A DNA stretch of 35,066 bases from an uncultured Opitutia bacterium (GTDB taxonomy: Bacteria > Verrucomicrobiota > Verrucomicrobiia > Opitutales > Opitutaceae), in NCBI GenBank assembly GCA_903872505.1, contig CAIQKV010000030.1, positions 1-35,066 of the forward strand, given 5' to 3'. The translations under genes and the position numbers were made by a program. Of the stretch, positions 25,240 to 34,482 are shown piece after piece. Every line of letters starts with the position of its first letter. Position 1 is the first letter of the stretch. Under the pieces are notes generated by a model that ran no database searches, was not told the origin of the DNA, and saw nothing but the letters and a program-made list of their open reading frames with translations.

Positions 25240-26085
25240 ATGCCTAAAATCGCCCACATCGCCAACCTCTGGTCCCTCGTCAACTATCCCTCGGCCGCCA
25301 AGCAGTGGTCGCTCGACAAGAAGATCCGCGCCGTCAAGGAAGCCGGCTTTGACGGCTTCACCACCGGCCTCACGCCCGAGTGCCGCGTCCTCGCCAGGAA
25401 ATACGGCCTGAAGCACCTGCTCGGCTTCGTGTCCACGTCCTCCGGCGACCCCAGGGACTTCGCCAAGCGCATCCAGTCCCAGAAGGACGCCGGCGCCGTC
25501 CAGATCAACGTCCAGCTCGACGACCACGACACCCCGCCCGCCGTCGCGACCAAGCACTGGATCGCGATGGAAAAGGAAGCCGCCAAGATCGGCGGCGTGG
25601 TCCTCTCGCTCGAGGTCCACCGCGACTGCTGCACCGAGACCCCGGAAAAGACCTACGAGATCGCCCGCCTCTACCGGAAGGCGACGGGCAAGATGATCAA
25701 GATCAACTTCGACTTCTCGCATTTCTCCGTCGTGAAGCACCTCGGGCCGGGCAACTACGCCGAGCGCCTGCTCGACCATCCCGCGCTCGTGCAGAACGGC
25801 GAGCAGTCGCACTGCCGCCCCTTCAACGGCCACCACTGCCAGGTGCCGGTCACGCACCAGGGCCGGCTCAGCGACGAGGCCAAGAGCTACCTCGCCTTCT
25901 GCGTCGCGCTTTTCAAGTGCTGGAAGGCCGCGCTCAAGAACAAAAACCGCACGCTCTTCGTCTGCCCGGAAATGGGGCCGTACCACGAGGGCGGCGCCGG
26001 CTACAATATCAGCGGCCTCCCGCCGGCCTGGCCCGACGCCGTCATCCTCCGCCGCGAACTCGACAAGGCCTGGAAGCGGGCGTGA
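25240..26085 (+). CDS. Sugar phosphate isomerase/epimerase-like TIM barrel
   Basis: 281 residues. Xylose isomerase-like barrel: the strand ends hold metal-type residues Glu125/His127 (LSLEVHRD), Asp158/His161 (INFDFSHF), a HCRPFNGHH loop and Glu in VCPEMGPYHEGG. These are the Glu/Asp/His metal set of this family. The substrate cannot be told; hydroxypyruvate isomerase or an inosose/keto-sugar epimerase are options. It is 142 bp from the reductase gene, separated by a hairpin and repeat arms, so it may have its own transcript. Confidence 0.82.
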   Translation: MPKIAHIANLWSLVNYPSAAKQWSLDKKIRAVKEAGFDGFTTGLTPECRVLARKYGLKHLLGFVSTSSGDPRDFAKRIQSQKDAGAVQINVQLDDHDTPPAVATKHWIAMEKEAAKIGGVVLSLEVHRDCCTETPEKTYEIARLYRKATGKMIKINFDFSHFSVVKHLGPGNYAERLLDHPALVQNGEQSHCRPFNGHHCQVPVTHQGRLSDEAKSYLAFCVALFKCWKAALKNKNRTLFVCPEMGPYHEGGAGYNISGLPPAWPDAVILRRELDKAWKRA

Positions 26086-26186
26086 ATGAAGAGGGAAGAT
26101 TGAGGAGTGAAGGGTGAAACTTAGGGTGCGATAGGGCGTCTGAGTCAGTAGCTTTCACTCTTCGCCCTGCCATCTTCACTCTTCAC
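26086..26186. repeat. Long imperfect inverted repeat of GTGAAG/CTTCAC units
   Basis: The left arm 26086-26120 (ATGAAGAGGGAAGATTGAGG...) and right arm 26152-26186 (...CATCTTCACTCTTCAC) are reverse complements over about 33 bases with several mismatches, round a 31-base loop. It fills the whole spacer, from the stop of the isomerase to the ATG at 26187. Its pyrimidine units match those at 2137-2176. Confidence 0.65.
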
Positions 26187-27114
26187 ATGAATCCCCGCCT
26201 TTTTTCCGCCCTGCCAGCCCTGCTCGTCGCCGCCCTCACACTGGCGGCCCTGCCGCTCCGCGCCCAGCCGGGTCCGCCGCGCGGCCGCGTGCTGCTCTTT
26301 TCGGAGCCCAACTACCGCGGCGAGGTCCTCGTGGTGGAAGCCGGCTCGGCCATCGAGAACCTTGAGTACGTCCGTGACGACCGTGGCCGGAAGTGGAACG
26401 ACCGGATCGCGTCCGTGCGGATCGAGGGCCCCGTGCTGCTGATCATGTACGAGAACTCCCGCTTCCGCGGCGCCTCGGCCACGCTGACGCGCAACGCCGC
26501 CGATCTCGCCGCGCTGTCCCTCGGCGACCGCCACGGCGACCGGGAAGGGCCCGCCTGGGACCGGATGATTTCCTCCCTGCGCGTCGAGCCGCTCCCGCCG
26601 GCCGCACCCGTTTTCCTCCGGTGGGAGCGGCGCGACGCCGAGCGGGCGGTCCGTTCCGCCTACCGCGACCTCCTCGGCCGCGACCCCGACGACCGCGGCC
26701 TGCACGAATACCGCGAGCGCCTGATGGAGCGCGGTTGGACCGAGGACCAACTGCGCGACGATCTCCGCCGCAGCCCCGAGTTCCGGAACCGCGACCTCGA
26801 CGCCATCCTGCGCAAAGTCTACCACGAGGTCCTCGGCCGCAGCCCCGATCCGTCCGGTTCCGCCAGCTATCGCCGCGCCCTGCAGAACGGGATGTCGGAG
26901 GCGGAGTTCCGCGCCGACCTTCTGCGCAGCCGGGAATACGCCGAGCTTCATGCCCGGAACAGTGTCACCCGCGCCTACCGTGAGGTGCTCCGGCGCGATC
27001 CGGACCCCGCCGGCCTCGCCAATTACACCAAGCTGATGCTCGAGCGCGGTTGGAACGAGGACCGCGTGCGCGAGTCCCTCCGCTCGAGCGACGAGTACCG
27101 GAAGATGCCGCGAA

Positions 27115-27119
<5 letters not shown>
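26187..27119 (+). CDS. Exported beta/gamma-crystallin plus DUF4214-repeat protein
   Basis: 310 residues. The signal peptide is MNPRLF...LAALPLRAQ, cut near 27. Two beta/gamma-crystallin (Greek key) motifs follow: 34-79 ending WNDRIASV and 82-134 ending WDRMISSL. The first keeps the calcium-binding ND-x-x-S-type site; the second has Trp in the first ligand place. Then three related units of about 50 residues occur at 152-203, 206-253 and 259-305 (AYRDLLGRDPDDRGLHEYRE, VYHEVLGRSPDPSGSASYRR, AYREVLRRDPDPAGLANYTK), matching the DUF4214 pattern found in surface and S-layer-like proteins. It is probably a Ca-linked cell-surface or periplasmic protein; partners are unknown. Confidence 0.85.
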
Positions 27120-27170
<51 letters not shown>

Positions 27171-27175
27171 CTTGA

Positions 27176-28210
27176 TCAGCCGTATTTCGCCGCCAGGGTG
27201 CGGCCCTCGCGGGCGCTGCGGTCGGCCAGATCGAGGATGTGGATCGGGCGCCGCGCCCACTCGGGCGTGATGGCCAGGGGCGTGCCCTTGGTGAGATGCG
27301 CCGCGATGTTGGCGTAATATCGCTCCCACTGCGCCGGCGGGTTCTTGCCCTTCGTCACGACCGTGGCGTCGCCGTCGCGCACGATGATCTCATGCGAGTC
27401 GTATTCCCACAGGAACGTGCCCTTGGTGCCGGTGACCTCGACCATCCCGCGCTTGGGGTTGGCGTCGATGTTGGTGATGCAGAGCGTCGCCCAGGCGCCG
27501 CTCTTGAAGCGTACGACCGCGTAACCCTCGTCCTCGACCGTGTCCGCGCCCCACTTCGACTGCTGGGCCCAGAAGCCACGCTTCGCGAAGCCCGTGACCT
27601 CGGCGATCTCCGAGTTGACCAGCTGCAGGGTGTATTCGAGGACGTGGACCCCCCAGTCGTAGAGGATGCCGCCGGAAATGGACTTGCTGGAGCGCCACCA
27701 GTCGCCGGGCTTGTTCCAGGCGCCCATGTGGCACTCCACGCGCACCAGGTCGCCAATCGTGCCCGCACGCACGACCTCGAGCGCCTTCAGGATCGAGCCG
27801 TCCCAGTGGCGGTTGTGGTAGGTGGACAGCATCACACCGGCCTTCTGCGCGGCGGCGATCATCGCGTCGCACTGCTCGCTGGTGATGGCGAAGGGCTTCT
27901 CGCATACCACGTGCCGGCCGGCGCGCAGGCACTGCAGGGCCAGCGGCGCATGGGTGTTGTGCGGCGTGATCAGCACGACCAGGTTCACGTCCGACTTCGC
28001 CAGCATCGCTTCCACGCTCGCGTAGGCCTGGATGCCGGGAAAATCCTGCTTCGCCACGGCCAGCCGCGCCTTGTCCGGCTCGGCCACGGCCCGCGGGGTC
28101 ATGCCGGCCTTCTGCATGTCCTGCAGGTGCATGCGCCCCATGTTAAAGGCGCCGCCGTAGCCGACGACGCCTACCTTGATTTCCTTGGCCGACTTGAAGT
28201 GTGGTTTCAT
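27176..28210 (-). CDS. Gfo/Idh/MocA-family oxidoreductase
   Basis: 344 residues. The NAD(P)-binding motif is VGVVGYGGAFNMGRMH (13-28), and the family-defining CEKPF lysine is Lys105 in HVVCEKPFAIT. The C-terminal domain has ILYDWGVHVLEYTLQL, typical of the substrate-side helix with its His. The likely role is oxidation or reduction of a sugar or cyclitol; the substrate is not shown. It points toward the crystallin gene, and the 103-bp gap to the next minus gene shows no clear signal. Confidence 0.92.
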   Translation of the reverse strand: MKPHFKSAKEIKVGVVGYGGAFNMGRMHLQDMQKAGMTPRAVAEPDKARLAVAKQDFPGIQAYASVEAMLAKSDVNLVVLITPHNTHAPLALQCLRAGRHVVCEKPFAITSEQCDAMIAAAQKAGVMLSTYHNRHWDGSILKALEVVRAGTIGDLVRVECHMGAWNKPGDWWRSSKSISGGILYDWGVHVLEYTLQLVNSEIAEVTGFAKRGFWAQQSKWGADTVEDEGYAVVRFKSGAWATLCITNIDANPKRGMVEVTGTKGTFLWEYDSHEIIVRDGDATVVTKGKNPPAQWERYYANIAAHLTKGTPLAITPEWARRPIHILDLADRSAREGRTLAAKYG

Positions 28211-28313
28211 GAAAAAGTCTGGAAAACGAGCCGGACGGTGCGCCCGGCGAAGCCCAGTGACCTAAGGCCACCGCGGCCCGCATCAAAACTATTCGCACGC
28301 GCGCCGGAAATTC

Positions 28314-29360
28314 TCACGGCATCTGCGCATAGGCCTGCCGGGCGGTCTCGACCTCATCCTTGAGCGCGGCGGGCGGCCGGAAATCCGGCGGGATGCCGTG
28401 GACATAGCCGAAGAAGTCGCACCCGGCCTCGTACCACTTCCGCCAGCTGTTCGGGTCGCACAGCCCCCGGTCGTGCGGCCGGCCGACGATGGTGGTCATC
28501 AGGCGCTGGTGCGGTTTGCGGATCGCCAGCAGCCAGTTCATGATCGCGTCGTCGCTGGACTCGGCAATGAGCTGGTCGCATTCGTTCACCATCGGATGGT
28601 CGACCCACATCGGCTCGGCCGGCTTGAAGAAGGGGACGTTGAAGTTCGCCTTGGTCTCCGGGTTGCCCGCGTGCATCGCCTCCCGGATGCGGTAGTACTG
28701 CCGGGCCATGATCTCCCGCTTGTACTTCAGGCTTTCCTCCGGGGTGATGTCCGCCGCCTTCTCCGGCATCTCCCGGCCGATGATCTCTTTGAACGGCCCC
28801 TTCACGTGGGGCGAAGGCTGCACCGGGAAGTCGTTGCAGTCGTATTTGCCATAGTTGAAGCAGTCGAAATTGATCCACTCGACCGGATACAGCTTGAGGA
28901 ACTCCGTGATGCGGGCGCAGAGCAGGTCGGTCCACGGGCTCTCGGGCGCCAGCATGCCCGACCAGATGTGGTTGCGGCTGGTGGGCACCACCCAGTCGTC
29001 GCGGAGGTTGCTGGTGATCAGGTCCAGTCCCGTGGAAAAGTAGCCGCAGAACGGGATCCCGGCCTTCTGCGACAACTTGAAGAGCTTGGGAAACAGCTCC
29101 GCGCCCGGTCCCGGGGCGACGGGACCCAGCTTCGTCGGGTAGAACGCGTATCCGCAAAAGACATAGCCCTGCAGGAACATGATGTTCACCCCGAAGTCGC
29201 GGTGCCACGCGAAGTATTCCCCCGGGTCGACCCGGGCCCAGTCCTGCGGCATGGCCGGCGGGATCATGCGCGGGTCCGTGGTGCGGATCCAGTTCAGGTC
29301 GCAGCAGAAGAGCTTGATCGGCTTGCCGCCGTTCGGGAGAGCGTGGGCTGGGGGCGGCAT
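28314..29360 (-). CDS. Putative glycoside hydrolase-like TIM-barrel protein
   Basis: 348 residues from the ATG at 29360. I do not recognise a defined family. Strand/loop order looks like a TIM barrel: KLFCCDLNWIRT (15-26), FGVNIMFLQGYVFCGYAF, PFCGYFSTGLDLITS and VEWINFDCFNYGKYDC with Asp166, a position like the nucleophile Asp of GH29-type enzymes, then MTTIVGRPHDRG and DFFGYVHGIPPDF near the end. No signal peptide is seen. The frame is open 357 bases further up, and an in-frame ATG at 29432 is possible; the upstream part reads as GC-rich noise. It is on the same strand as the Gfo/Idh/MocA gene, so a sugar-use unit is likely. Confidence 0.72.
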   Translation of the reverse strand: MPPPAHALPNGGKPIKLFCCDLNWIRTTDPRMIPPAMPQDWARVDPGEYFAWHRDFGVNIMFLQGYVFCGYAFYPTKLGPVAPGPGAELFPKLFKLSQKAGIPFCGYFSTGLDLITSNLRDDWVVPTSRNHIWSGMLAPESPWTDLLCARITEFLKLYPVEWINFDCFNYGKYDCNDFPVQPSPHVKGPFKEIIGREMPEKAADITPEESLKYKREIMARQYYRIREAMHAGNPETKANFNVPFFKPAEPMWVDHPMVNECDQLIAESSDDAIMNWLLAIRKPHQRLMTTIVGRPHDRGLCDPNSWRKWYEAGCDFFGYVHGIPPDFRPPAALKDEVETARQAYAQMP

Positions 29361-29674
29361 GGCGGGGGGAAGCGACCGGCGCTGCCCGGACGATGCGCGC
29401 CCGCCCGGCCGGGGCAAGCGCGCCGATGGCATGGCAGCGCCCGCGCCGCGCCAAAAAATGCGCCGAATTGGGCAAGCCCTGCGGAGTCGCGCCCGCGATT
29501 CTCCCGCATAATCAAATTCTCGAGTTGCTATTAATCCGGCTGCTCGGCCTGGCCACACCCAACCTCCTGCTGAATGTCCCGCGTCCCCCCAGTGACCCGC
29601 ACCCCGAGACATCGCCGCATGATCGCCGCCCGCAGCCAGGTTCTTCCCCATGCCCACGCTTGGGAAATACTTCC
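29361..29674. other. 314-base gap between divergent genes
   Basis: It lies between the start of the TIM-barrel gene (minus) and that of a small hypothetical gene (plus). It has a very GC-rich left part and an AT-richer patch at about 29500-29545 (CATAATCAAATTCTCGAGTT...), the best place for promoters in both directions. I cannot name exact boxes and I see no RNA gene or repeat. Confidence 0.4.
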
Positions 29675-30121
29675 ATGAATGCCGAACTGATCCGCGAGTT
29701 GCAGGAAATGCGTCCACAAATCCGGGCGCGCTGGGAGGCGCTGTTGCGCGTGGAGCGGCTGCACACCCCCTTGGCCAATCCTGACACGCTCGTCTACATG
29801 TTCGACCAGACCCTGGACGAGGTGCTGGCCGGCCTGCCGCGGGGCCCGGTCCGGAACGCCGGTCCCCAGTTGACCTGCCAGAGCAAGGCCAACCCCATGC
29901 AGGTCTATTTTCCCGCGCTGGAACAGGCGCTGCTCGAGGCCCTCATCCACGCCCAGGCCGCGCAGCCCAAGCCCGAGGTCCGCAAGCGCCGCCCCTCCCC
30001 CGCGCACACCGCGGCCGTCACCGAGCTTCGCGCCACCCTGCGCCGGATCGCCCGGCGGGATATCGCCGCCTTCGACAAGCTTTGCGAAGGCCAAAACCGC
30101 AAGCGGACTTCCCGGGTGTGA
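29675..30121 (+). CDS. Small protein of unknown function, possibly sensor-like
   Basis: 148 residues, mostly helical. The first 60 residues (ELIRELQEMRPQIRARWEAL, TPLANPDTLVYMFDQTLDEV) have the pattern of an RsbR-type N-terminal sensing domain, a weak match made by eye. A linker with KPEVRKRRPSP and a C-terminal helix AAVTELRATLRRIARRDIAAF follow. No signal peptide, no catalytic motif. The ATG at 29675 is chosen because the upstream frame runs into the noncoding gap; the next gene begins 123 bases later. Confidence 0.6.
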   Translation: MNAELIRELQEMRPQIRARWEALLRVERLHTPLANPDTLVYMFDQTLDEVLAGLPRGPVRNAGPQLTCQSKANPMQVYFPALEQALLEALIHAQAAQPKPEVRKRRPSPAHTAAVTELRATLRRIARRDIAAFDKLCEGQNRKRTSRV

Positions 30122-30244
30122 GCCCGGCGGCGTGCAGCGCGACCGCGCCGCCGCACCCCGCGGCGGTGGCGACCCGCGGACCCACCGCCCTCCGCGGCGA
30201 CGCCATTTTCCTCCCCTGACCCGCGCATAGCCGGCGATTTTCCC

Positions 30245-31465
30245 ATGGACATGCCCGCCCAGATTCCCTCGCGCTCCCCCCGATCGGCCTCGGCCCCGGC
30301 CCCGGCTGCCGCCGGCTACGATCCCCGGGACCAGCTGCGGCCGCGCCGGCTCACGCTGGCGATGTGGGACCAGGCCTACCTGCTCCGCCACGGCCCCGGG
30401 GGCAGCTTTGCGGACTGGGACCGCGTGCTCGATGAGACCGTCGAGCGCGGCTACAACACCGTGCGGCTCGACCCGATGCCGCAGTGGGTGGACCTGGCCG
30501 AGCCGGACCGCGAACTGCACTGGCCCGACCCGAAGCAGCCGTTCATCCCGTGGGACTGGAACACGGCGGTCACCGCACCAGCCGGACGCTGGCTGATCGA
30601 GTTCATGGAGAAGCTGCTCACGCGGCCGGACCTGAACTACACGCTCAGCTGCTGGTGGTTTTGCAACCAGCCCGGCATGTCCCTGCAGGGCCCGCCGGTG
30701 CGGCGGCTGCCGCGCCACCACGCCGACATGGCGGAACTCTGGGCGGAGCAGCTGCGCGAGTGGCAACGCCGCTTCGGCTTCGACCGGCTGGTGTACGTGG
30801 ACCTCGCCAACGAGGTGCCGTATTTCTCGCCGGGGTTCGTCGACCGCCTGAAAAAGGAGCACGGGCTCGACTGGGGCGCGGGCGCGCCGTTCACTCCGGA
30901 GCAGGCGGCGGCGATCGCGGCCGAGCTCAACCCGCCGCTGGCGGCGCTGCGGCGCGAGTTTCCCGCCCTGCGCTTCACCGCCTCAATCCACGGCGACCTG
31001 CGCTGGCTCGACGTGCCGCTCGAGCTGGACTGCCTCGACGTGCATTTCTACGCCGACGCCGACCCGCGCTGGTCGCAGCGGACCAAATTCGGCGAGCTCA
31101 TGCCGCACCTCTACACCCGCAATGACTGGCACGCGGAGTTTTCCGACCGCTGCCGGCAGACCGCCGCGGCGGTCGCGCCGATGCTGCGGCAGCGCCAGCG
31201 CGCCAAGCTCATGCGCTTCGCCGGCTGGGCCGCCGAGCACGGCATGCCCCTGACCACGAGCGAATCCTGGTCCAGCTGGTATTACCTCGACAGTCCCGCG
31301 CTCGACTGGGGCTGGCTGCTCGACTGGGCGGCGTGGAGCGTGGAGGATGCCATCGCCGCCGGCATGTGGGGCTGGACGCCGCACAACTACGTACAGCCGC
31401 AATTCGCCAACTGGCGCGACGTCCGCTGGCACCGCCGGCTGACCGACCGCTTCCTCCAAAGTTGA
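30245..31465 (+). CDS. Cellulase-like family protein (GH-A clan TIM barrel)
   Basis: 406 residues. The pair of catalytic acids fits clan GH-A: Glu190 after Asn in VYVDLANEVPYF (acid/base) and Glu340 in PLTTSESWSSWYY (nucleophile). The barrel start is DRVLDETVERGYNTVRLDP (59-77), the aromatic groove includes WWFCNQPG, and LDVHFYADADP (264-274) is typical. It has a Pro/Ala-rich N-terminus and no clear signal peptide, so export is doubtful. The start is ATG 30245 or 30251. It begins a plus-strand group that runs to the window end. Confidence 0.82.
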   Translation: MDMPAQIPSRSPRSASAPAPAAAGYDPRDQLRPRRLTLAMWDQAYLLRHGPGGSFADWDRVLDETVERGYNTVRLDPMPQWVDLAEPDRELHWPDPKQPFIPWDWNTAVTAPAGRWLIEFMEKLLTRPDLNYTLSCWWFCNQPGMSLQGPPVRRLPRHHADMAELWAEQLREWQRRFGFDRLVYVDLANEVPYFSPGFVDRLKKEHGLDWGAGAPFTPEQAAAIAAELNPPLAALRREFPALRFTASIHGDLRWLDVPLELDCLDVHFYADADPRWSQRTKFGELMPHLYTRNDWHAEFSDRCRQTAAAVAPMLRQRQRAKLMRFAGWAAEHGMPLTTSESWSSWYYLDSPALDWGWLLDWAAWSVEDAIAAGMWGWTPHNYVQPQFANWRDVRWHRRLTDRFLQS

Positions 31466-31532
31466 GCCGCATCGCTCCAGGGCTGGCCCCGGACGCGCCG
31501 GGGCGCAGTGGCGGGATGGCCCCACGGCAGCC

Positions 31533-32330
31533 ATGAATTTCCGCACCTGCCTCCTTGCCCTGCTGCTGGCGCTGACGGGCACGGCCGCCGCCGCCCGCCC
31601 GTTGGAGGTGCTGTTCATCGGCAACAGCTACGTCTACGTGAACGACCTGCCGCAGGTTTTTCGCCAAGTGGCCGCGGGCGCGGGCCTGGAGGCGCCGCAT
31701 GTCGCGATGCATGCACCGGGCGGCCAGACCCTGTCCGGGCATTGCCGGGATGCCGGCCTGCTGAAAAAACTGCAGGCCCGCTTCGATGTGGTGATCCTGC
31801 AGGAGCAAAGCCAGATGCCGGCCCTGGCGGAGACGAATCCTGCGGTCCGCCGCCAGTTTATCGAGGCGTGCCAGTGGCTCGCCAATTACATCCACCAGCG
31901 GCAGCCCGCGACGCGCATCATTCTCCTTCAGACCTGGGCCCGCCATGCCTCGGCGTGGCGGCTGGATCCGAGCACGGCCGAACTGGGCGCCGACCCGGGC
32001 CAGATGCAGGCCCGGCTGAGCCGCTGGTATGCGGAGGCCGGCCGGCAGGCCCGCGTGCCGGTGGCGCCCGTGGGGGACGTCTGGCTGGCCAATTATCAAC
32101 GCCCGCACCCGGTGATGCTGCATGTGGAGGACGGCTCGCACCCCGCCCCGGCGGGGACGTATCTCACAGCCCTCGTCCTGGAATCAGTGATCTATCAAAT
32201 CCCCGCCATCACCCGCTTCGGCGGGTCGCTGGATCCGGGGACCGCCTTGCGGCTGCAGGCGCTGGTGCGGTCCGTCCTGCCCGTGCCCGCGGCGTCGCCT
32301 CACCCGCCGGCGGCGGTCCCGCCAAAATAG
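31533..32330 (+). CDS. Exported SGNH/GDSL-like hydrolase
   Basis: 265 residues. The signal peptide MNFRTCLLALLLALTGTAAA is cut near 20. Block I is VLFIGNSYVYVND, with the Ser nucleophile in GNS; block V is DGSHPAPAGTYL with the Asp-xx-His pair. VVILQEQSQMPA is the block II/III region. It is probably a periplasmic carbohydrate or acyl esterase; DUF4886-like proteins are close relatives. It follows the cellulase-like gene after 67 bases and has a Pro-rich C-terminal tail. Confidence 0.85.
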   Translation: MNFRTCLLALLLALTGTAAAARPLEVLFIGNSYVYVNDLPQVFRQVAAGAGLEAPHVAMHAPGGQTLSGHCRDAGLLKKLQARFDVVILQEQSQMPALAETNPAVRRQFIEACQWLANYIHQRQPATRIILLQTWARHASAWRLDPSTAELGADPGQMQARLSRWYAEAGRQARVPVAPVGDVWLANYQRPHPVMLHVEDGSHPAPAGTYLTALVLESVIYQIPAITRFGGSLDPGTALRLQALVRSVLPVPAASPHPPAAVPPK

Positions 32331-32427
32331 GCCGGCCCCGGTGCGTCCGCGTCCGCGATCCTTCCACCCGAAATAAACAACTCGTTTCAACTGCGCCGCC
32401 CGTTAGCTTTTTCGCCGAGCCCCTTGC

Positions 32428-33453
32428 ATGAAATCCCACGCTGTCGTCTTCACTGGTCCCAACCAGGTGTCCTATCAGGAGATCAGCAGCCCCGAGCCGG
32501 GAGCGGAGGACCTCGTCGTCGAGCTCCATCACTCGTGGATCAGCAACGGCACCGAGGGTTCCTTCCTGCGCGGCGAGCGCCTGTCGGGTGACGTCGCGTG
32601 GCGGCCGGGCGATCCCGCTCCCTTCCCGCTGGTGGCGGGCTACCAGAAGGTCGGGCGCGTGGCCCGCGTGGGCGCTGCAGTCCGGGGATTTTCGCCGGGC
32701 GACTGGGTCTTTGCCTCGATGAGCAAGGTCGAGGGCATGTTTGAAAACCGGTACGCCGGGCATGTCTCGCCCTCGGTCTGCCACCAGCACTCGGTCCTGC
32801 GGCTCCCGGCCGGCGCGAACCCGCTGGCGTTCGCCGGCCTCGTCCTCACCCAGGTCGGTTTCAACTGCGGCTCGCGCTCGCCGGTCATCCCCGGTCAGGT
32901 CGCCGTCGTGATCGGCGACGGGCTTGTCGGCCAGTGGGCCGGGCAGACGCTCGCCCGCCGCGGCGCGAAGGTAGTGATGGTCGGGCGCCATGCCGACCGG
33001 CTCGCCCGGTTCCAGGCGCACGGCCCCACCCTGGCCGCCGGGCCGGACTTCGGCGTGGCGGCGGTGCAGGCCCTCGGGCTTGGCCCGATCCAGGTCCTGG
33101 TGGAAACCGGCGGGAAGGCCGCCGTGCTGGAAAAATTCCTGCCGCTGATGGCGCGCGGCGGCCATCTGGTCATCGCGGGTTTTTATCGGCCGTCCGGTGA
33201 CGTGAACCTGCAGACCAGCCTCCAGGCCTTCCGCAATTCCGAGCTCTCGTTCGATCTCGTCTCGGGGTGGACCAACGAGCGCCTGGAGGAAACCCTCCGC
33301 TGGGTCGCCGACGGCCGGCTCGACACCCTGGGTTTGCTCACCCACCGCTTCCCCGTCGAGGACGCCGCCACGGCCTGGCGCCTGATTGAGACGAAATCCG
33401 CGCCGGTCCTCGGCGTCGTGCTCGACTGGCCCGCGTCCCGCCCCGCCCGCTGA
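32428..33453 (+). CDS. MDR-superfamily dehydrogenase (BchC-like, no catalytic zinc cysteine)
   Basis: 341 residues. GroES-like N-terminal domain with SWISNGTEGSFLRGERL and FPLVAGYQKVGRVARVG (65-81 region), the pattern seen in BchC-like and sugar-acting MDR proteins. The usual catalytic zinc Cys of alcohol dehydrogenases is Thr/Asn-like here. The Rossmann motif is VVIGDGLVGQWAGQTLARRG. The reaction is not known. The next gene is also MDR, 9 bases downstream, so the two are cotranscribed. Confidence 0.85.
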   Translation: MKSHAVVFTGPNQVSYQEISSPEPGAEDLVVELHHSWISNGTEGSFLRGERLSGDVAWRPGDPAPFPLVAGYQKVGRVARVGAAVRGFSPGDWVFASMSKVEGMFENRYAGHVSPSVCHQHSVLRLPAGANPLAFAGLVLTQVGFNCGSRSPVIPGQVAVVIGDGLVGQWAGQTLARRGAKVVMVGRHADRLARFQAHGPTLAAGPDFGVAAVQALGLGPIQVLVETGGKAAVLEKFLPLMARGGHLVIAGFYRPSGDVNLQTSLQAFRNSELSFDLVSGWTNERLEETLRWVADGRLDTLGLLTHRFPVEDAATAWRLIETKSAPVLGVVLDWPASRPAR

Positions 33454-33462
33454 AACCTTCCC

Positions 33463-34446
33463 ATGAAGATTCCCTCAACCATGAAACTGCTCCAGATCGA
33501 GGCGCCGGGTCGCGCGGTCTGGAAGGACGCCCCCATGCCGAAACCCGCCGCCGGCGAGGTGCTGGTGCGCATCCTCGGCGTCTCCACCTGCCCGCACTGG
33601 GACATGCACATCTTCGGCGGCCGACCGATGTTTCCCGGGATGAAACTCGAGTACCCCTACCTGCCCGGCCAGCCCGGCCACGAGGCCATGGGCGAGGTGG
33701 TCGCGCGCGGCAAAGGAGCGACGAAGCACCGCATCGGCGACCGCGTGGTGGCGTGGCGCGACACCGGCAAGCCGCGCCAGGGGTTCTACGCCCAGTTCAA
33801 CCATTTTCACGAGGACGACCTGCTCAAGGTGCCGGCGTCGCTCGCGCCCGCCGAGATCGCGTCGCTCGAGCTCGCCATGTGCGTCGAGGTCTCGTTCCAG
33901 CAGCTGGCCGCCCTCGGCGGCGGGCTCGGCCGCCTCGGCCTAAGCGGCCTCGGCCCGGCCGGACTGTTGGCGGTGCAGTTCGCCCGGGCCCACGGCGCCA
34001 CCGAGGTCGTCGCCTTCGACCCGGTGCCGGCGCGGCGCAAACTGGCGAAGGCGCTCGGGGCGCACCGCGTGCTCGCGCCGGATGCGGCGAAGTGGCCGGC
34101 CTCGCGGCAGAAAAACACCCTCGATGACGCCATCGATCTCACCGGCGTGCCGGCCTCGATCGAGTTCCTGATGGACCGCACCCGGCGGTGCGTGACGCTG
34201 TTCGGCGTGTTGCGCGAGGAAGTCCGGTTCGGCATGCGGCATTTTTTCGGCCCCGGCCTGCTGCTGAGCGGCTACGCCAACCACAACCGCACTGCGGCCG
34301 AGACCGCGCTGCGCCTGATCCGCGAGGGCAAGCTGCAACTGGCGCCGCTGATCACCCGGACGCTGCCCTTCACGCGCTACGCGGAGGCGGTCGAACTGCT
34401 GCGGCAGAAAAAGGCGGTCAAGATCCTGTTCGATCCCTGGGCGTGA
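33463..34446 (+). CDS. Zinc-type MDR alcohol/polyol dehydrogenase
   Basis: 327 residues. The N-terminal domain has TCPHWDMHIFGG and PGQPGHEAMGEVVARG (GHE motif) as the zinc-site region, and the cofactor domain has LSGLGPAGLLAVQFARAHGA with VVAFDPVP after it. It probably oxidises a sugar alcohol; the substrate is unknown. ATG 33463 or 33481 may be the start. It lies between another MDR gene and an MFS transporter gene 36 bases later. Confidence 0.88.
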   Translation: MKIPSTMKLLQIEAPGRAVWKDAPMPKPAAGEVLVRILGVSTCPHWDMHIFGGRPMFPGMKLEYPYLPGQPGHEAMGEVVARGKGATKHRIGDRVVAWRDTGKPRQGFYAQFNHFHEDDLLKVPASLAPAEIASLELAMCVEVSFQQLAALGGGLGRLGLSGLGPAGLLAVQFARAHGATEVVAFDPVPARRKLAKALGAHRVLAPDAAKWPASRQKNTLDDAIDLTGVPASIEFLMDRTRRCVTLFGVLREEVRFGMRHFFGPGLLLSGYANHNRTAAETALRLIREGKLQLAPLITRTLPFTRYAEAVELLRQKKAVKILFDPWA

Positions 34447-34482
34447 CGTCCGGTCCCGCCCACCCCACCGCCCATCCCCTTC

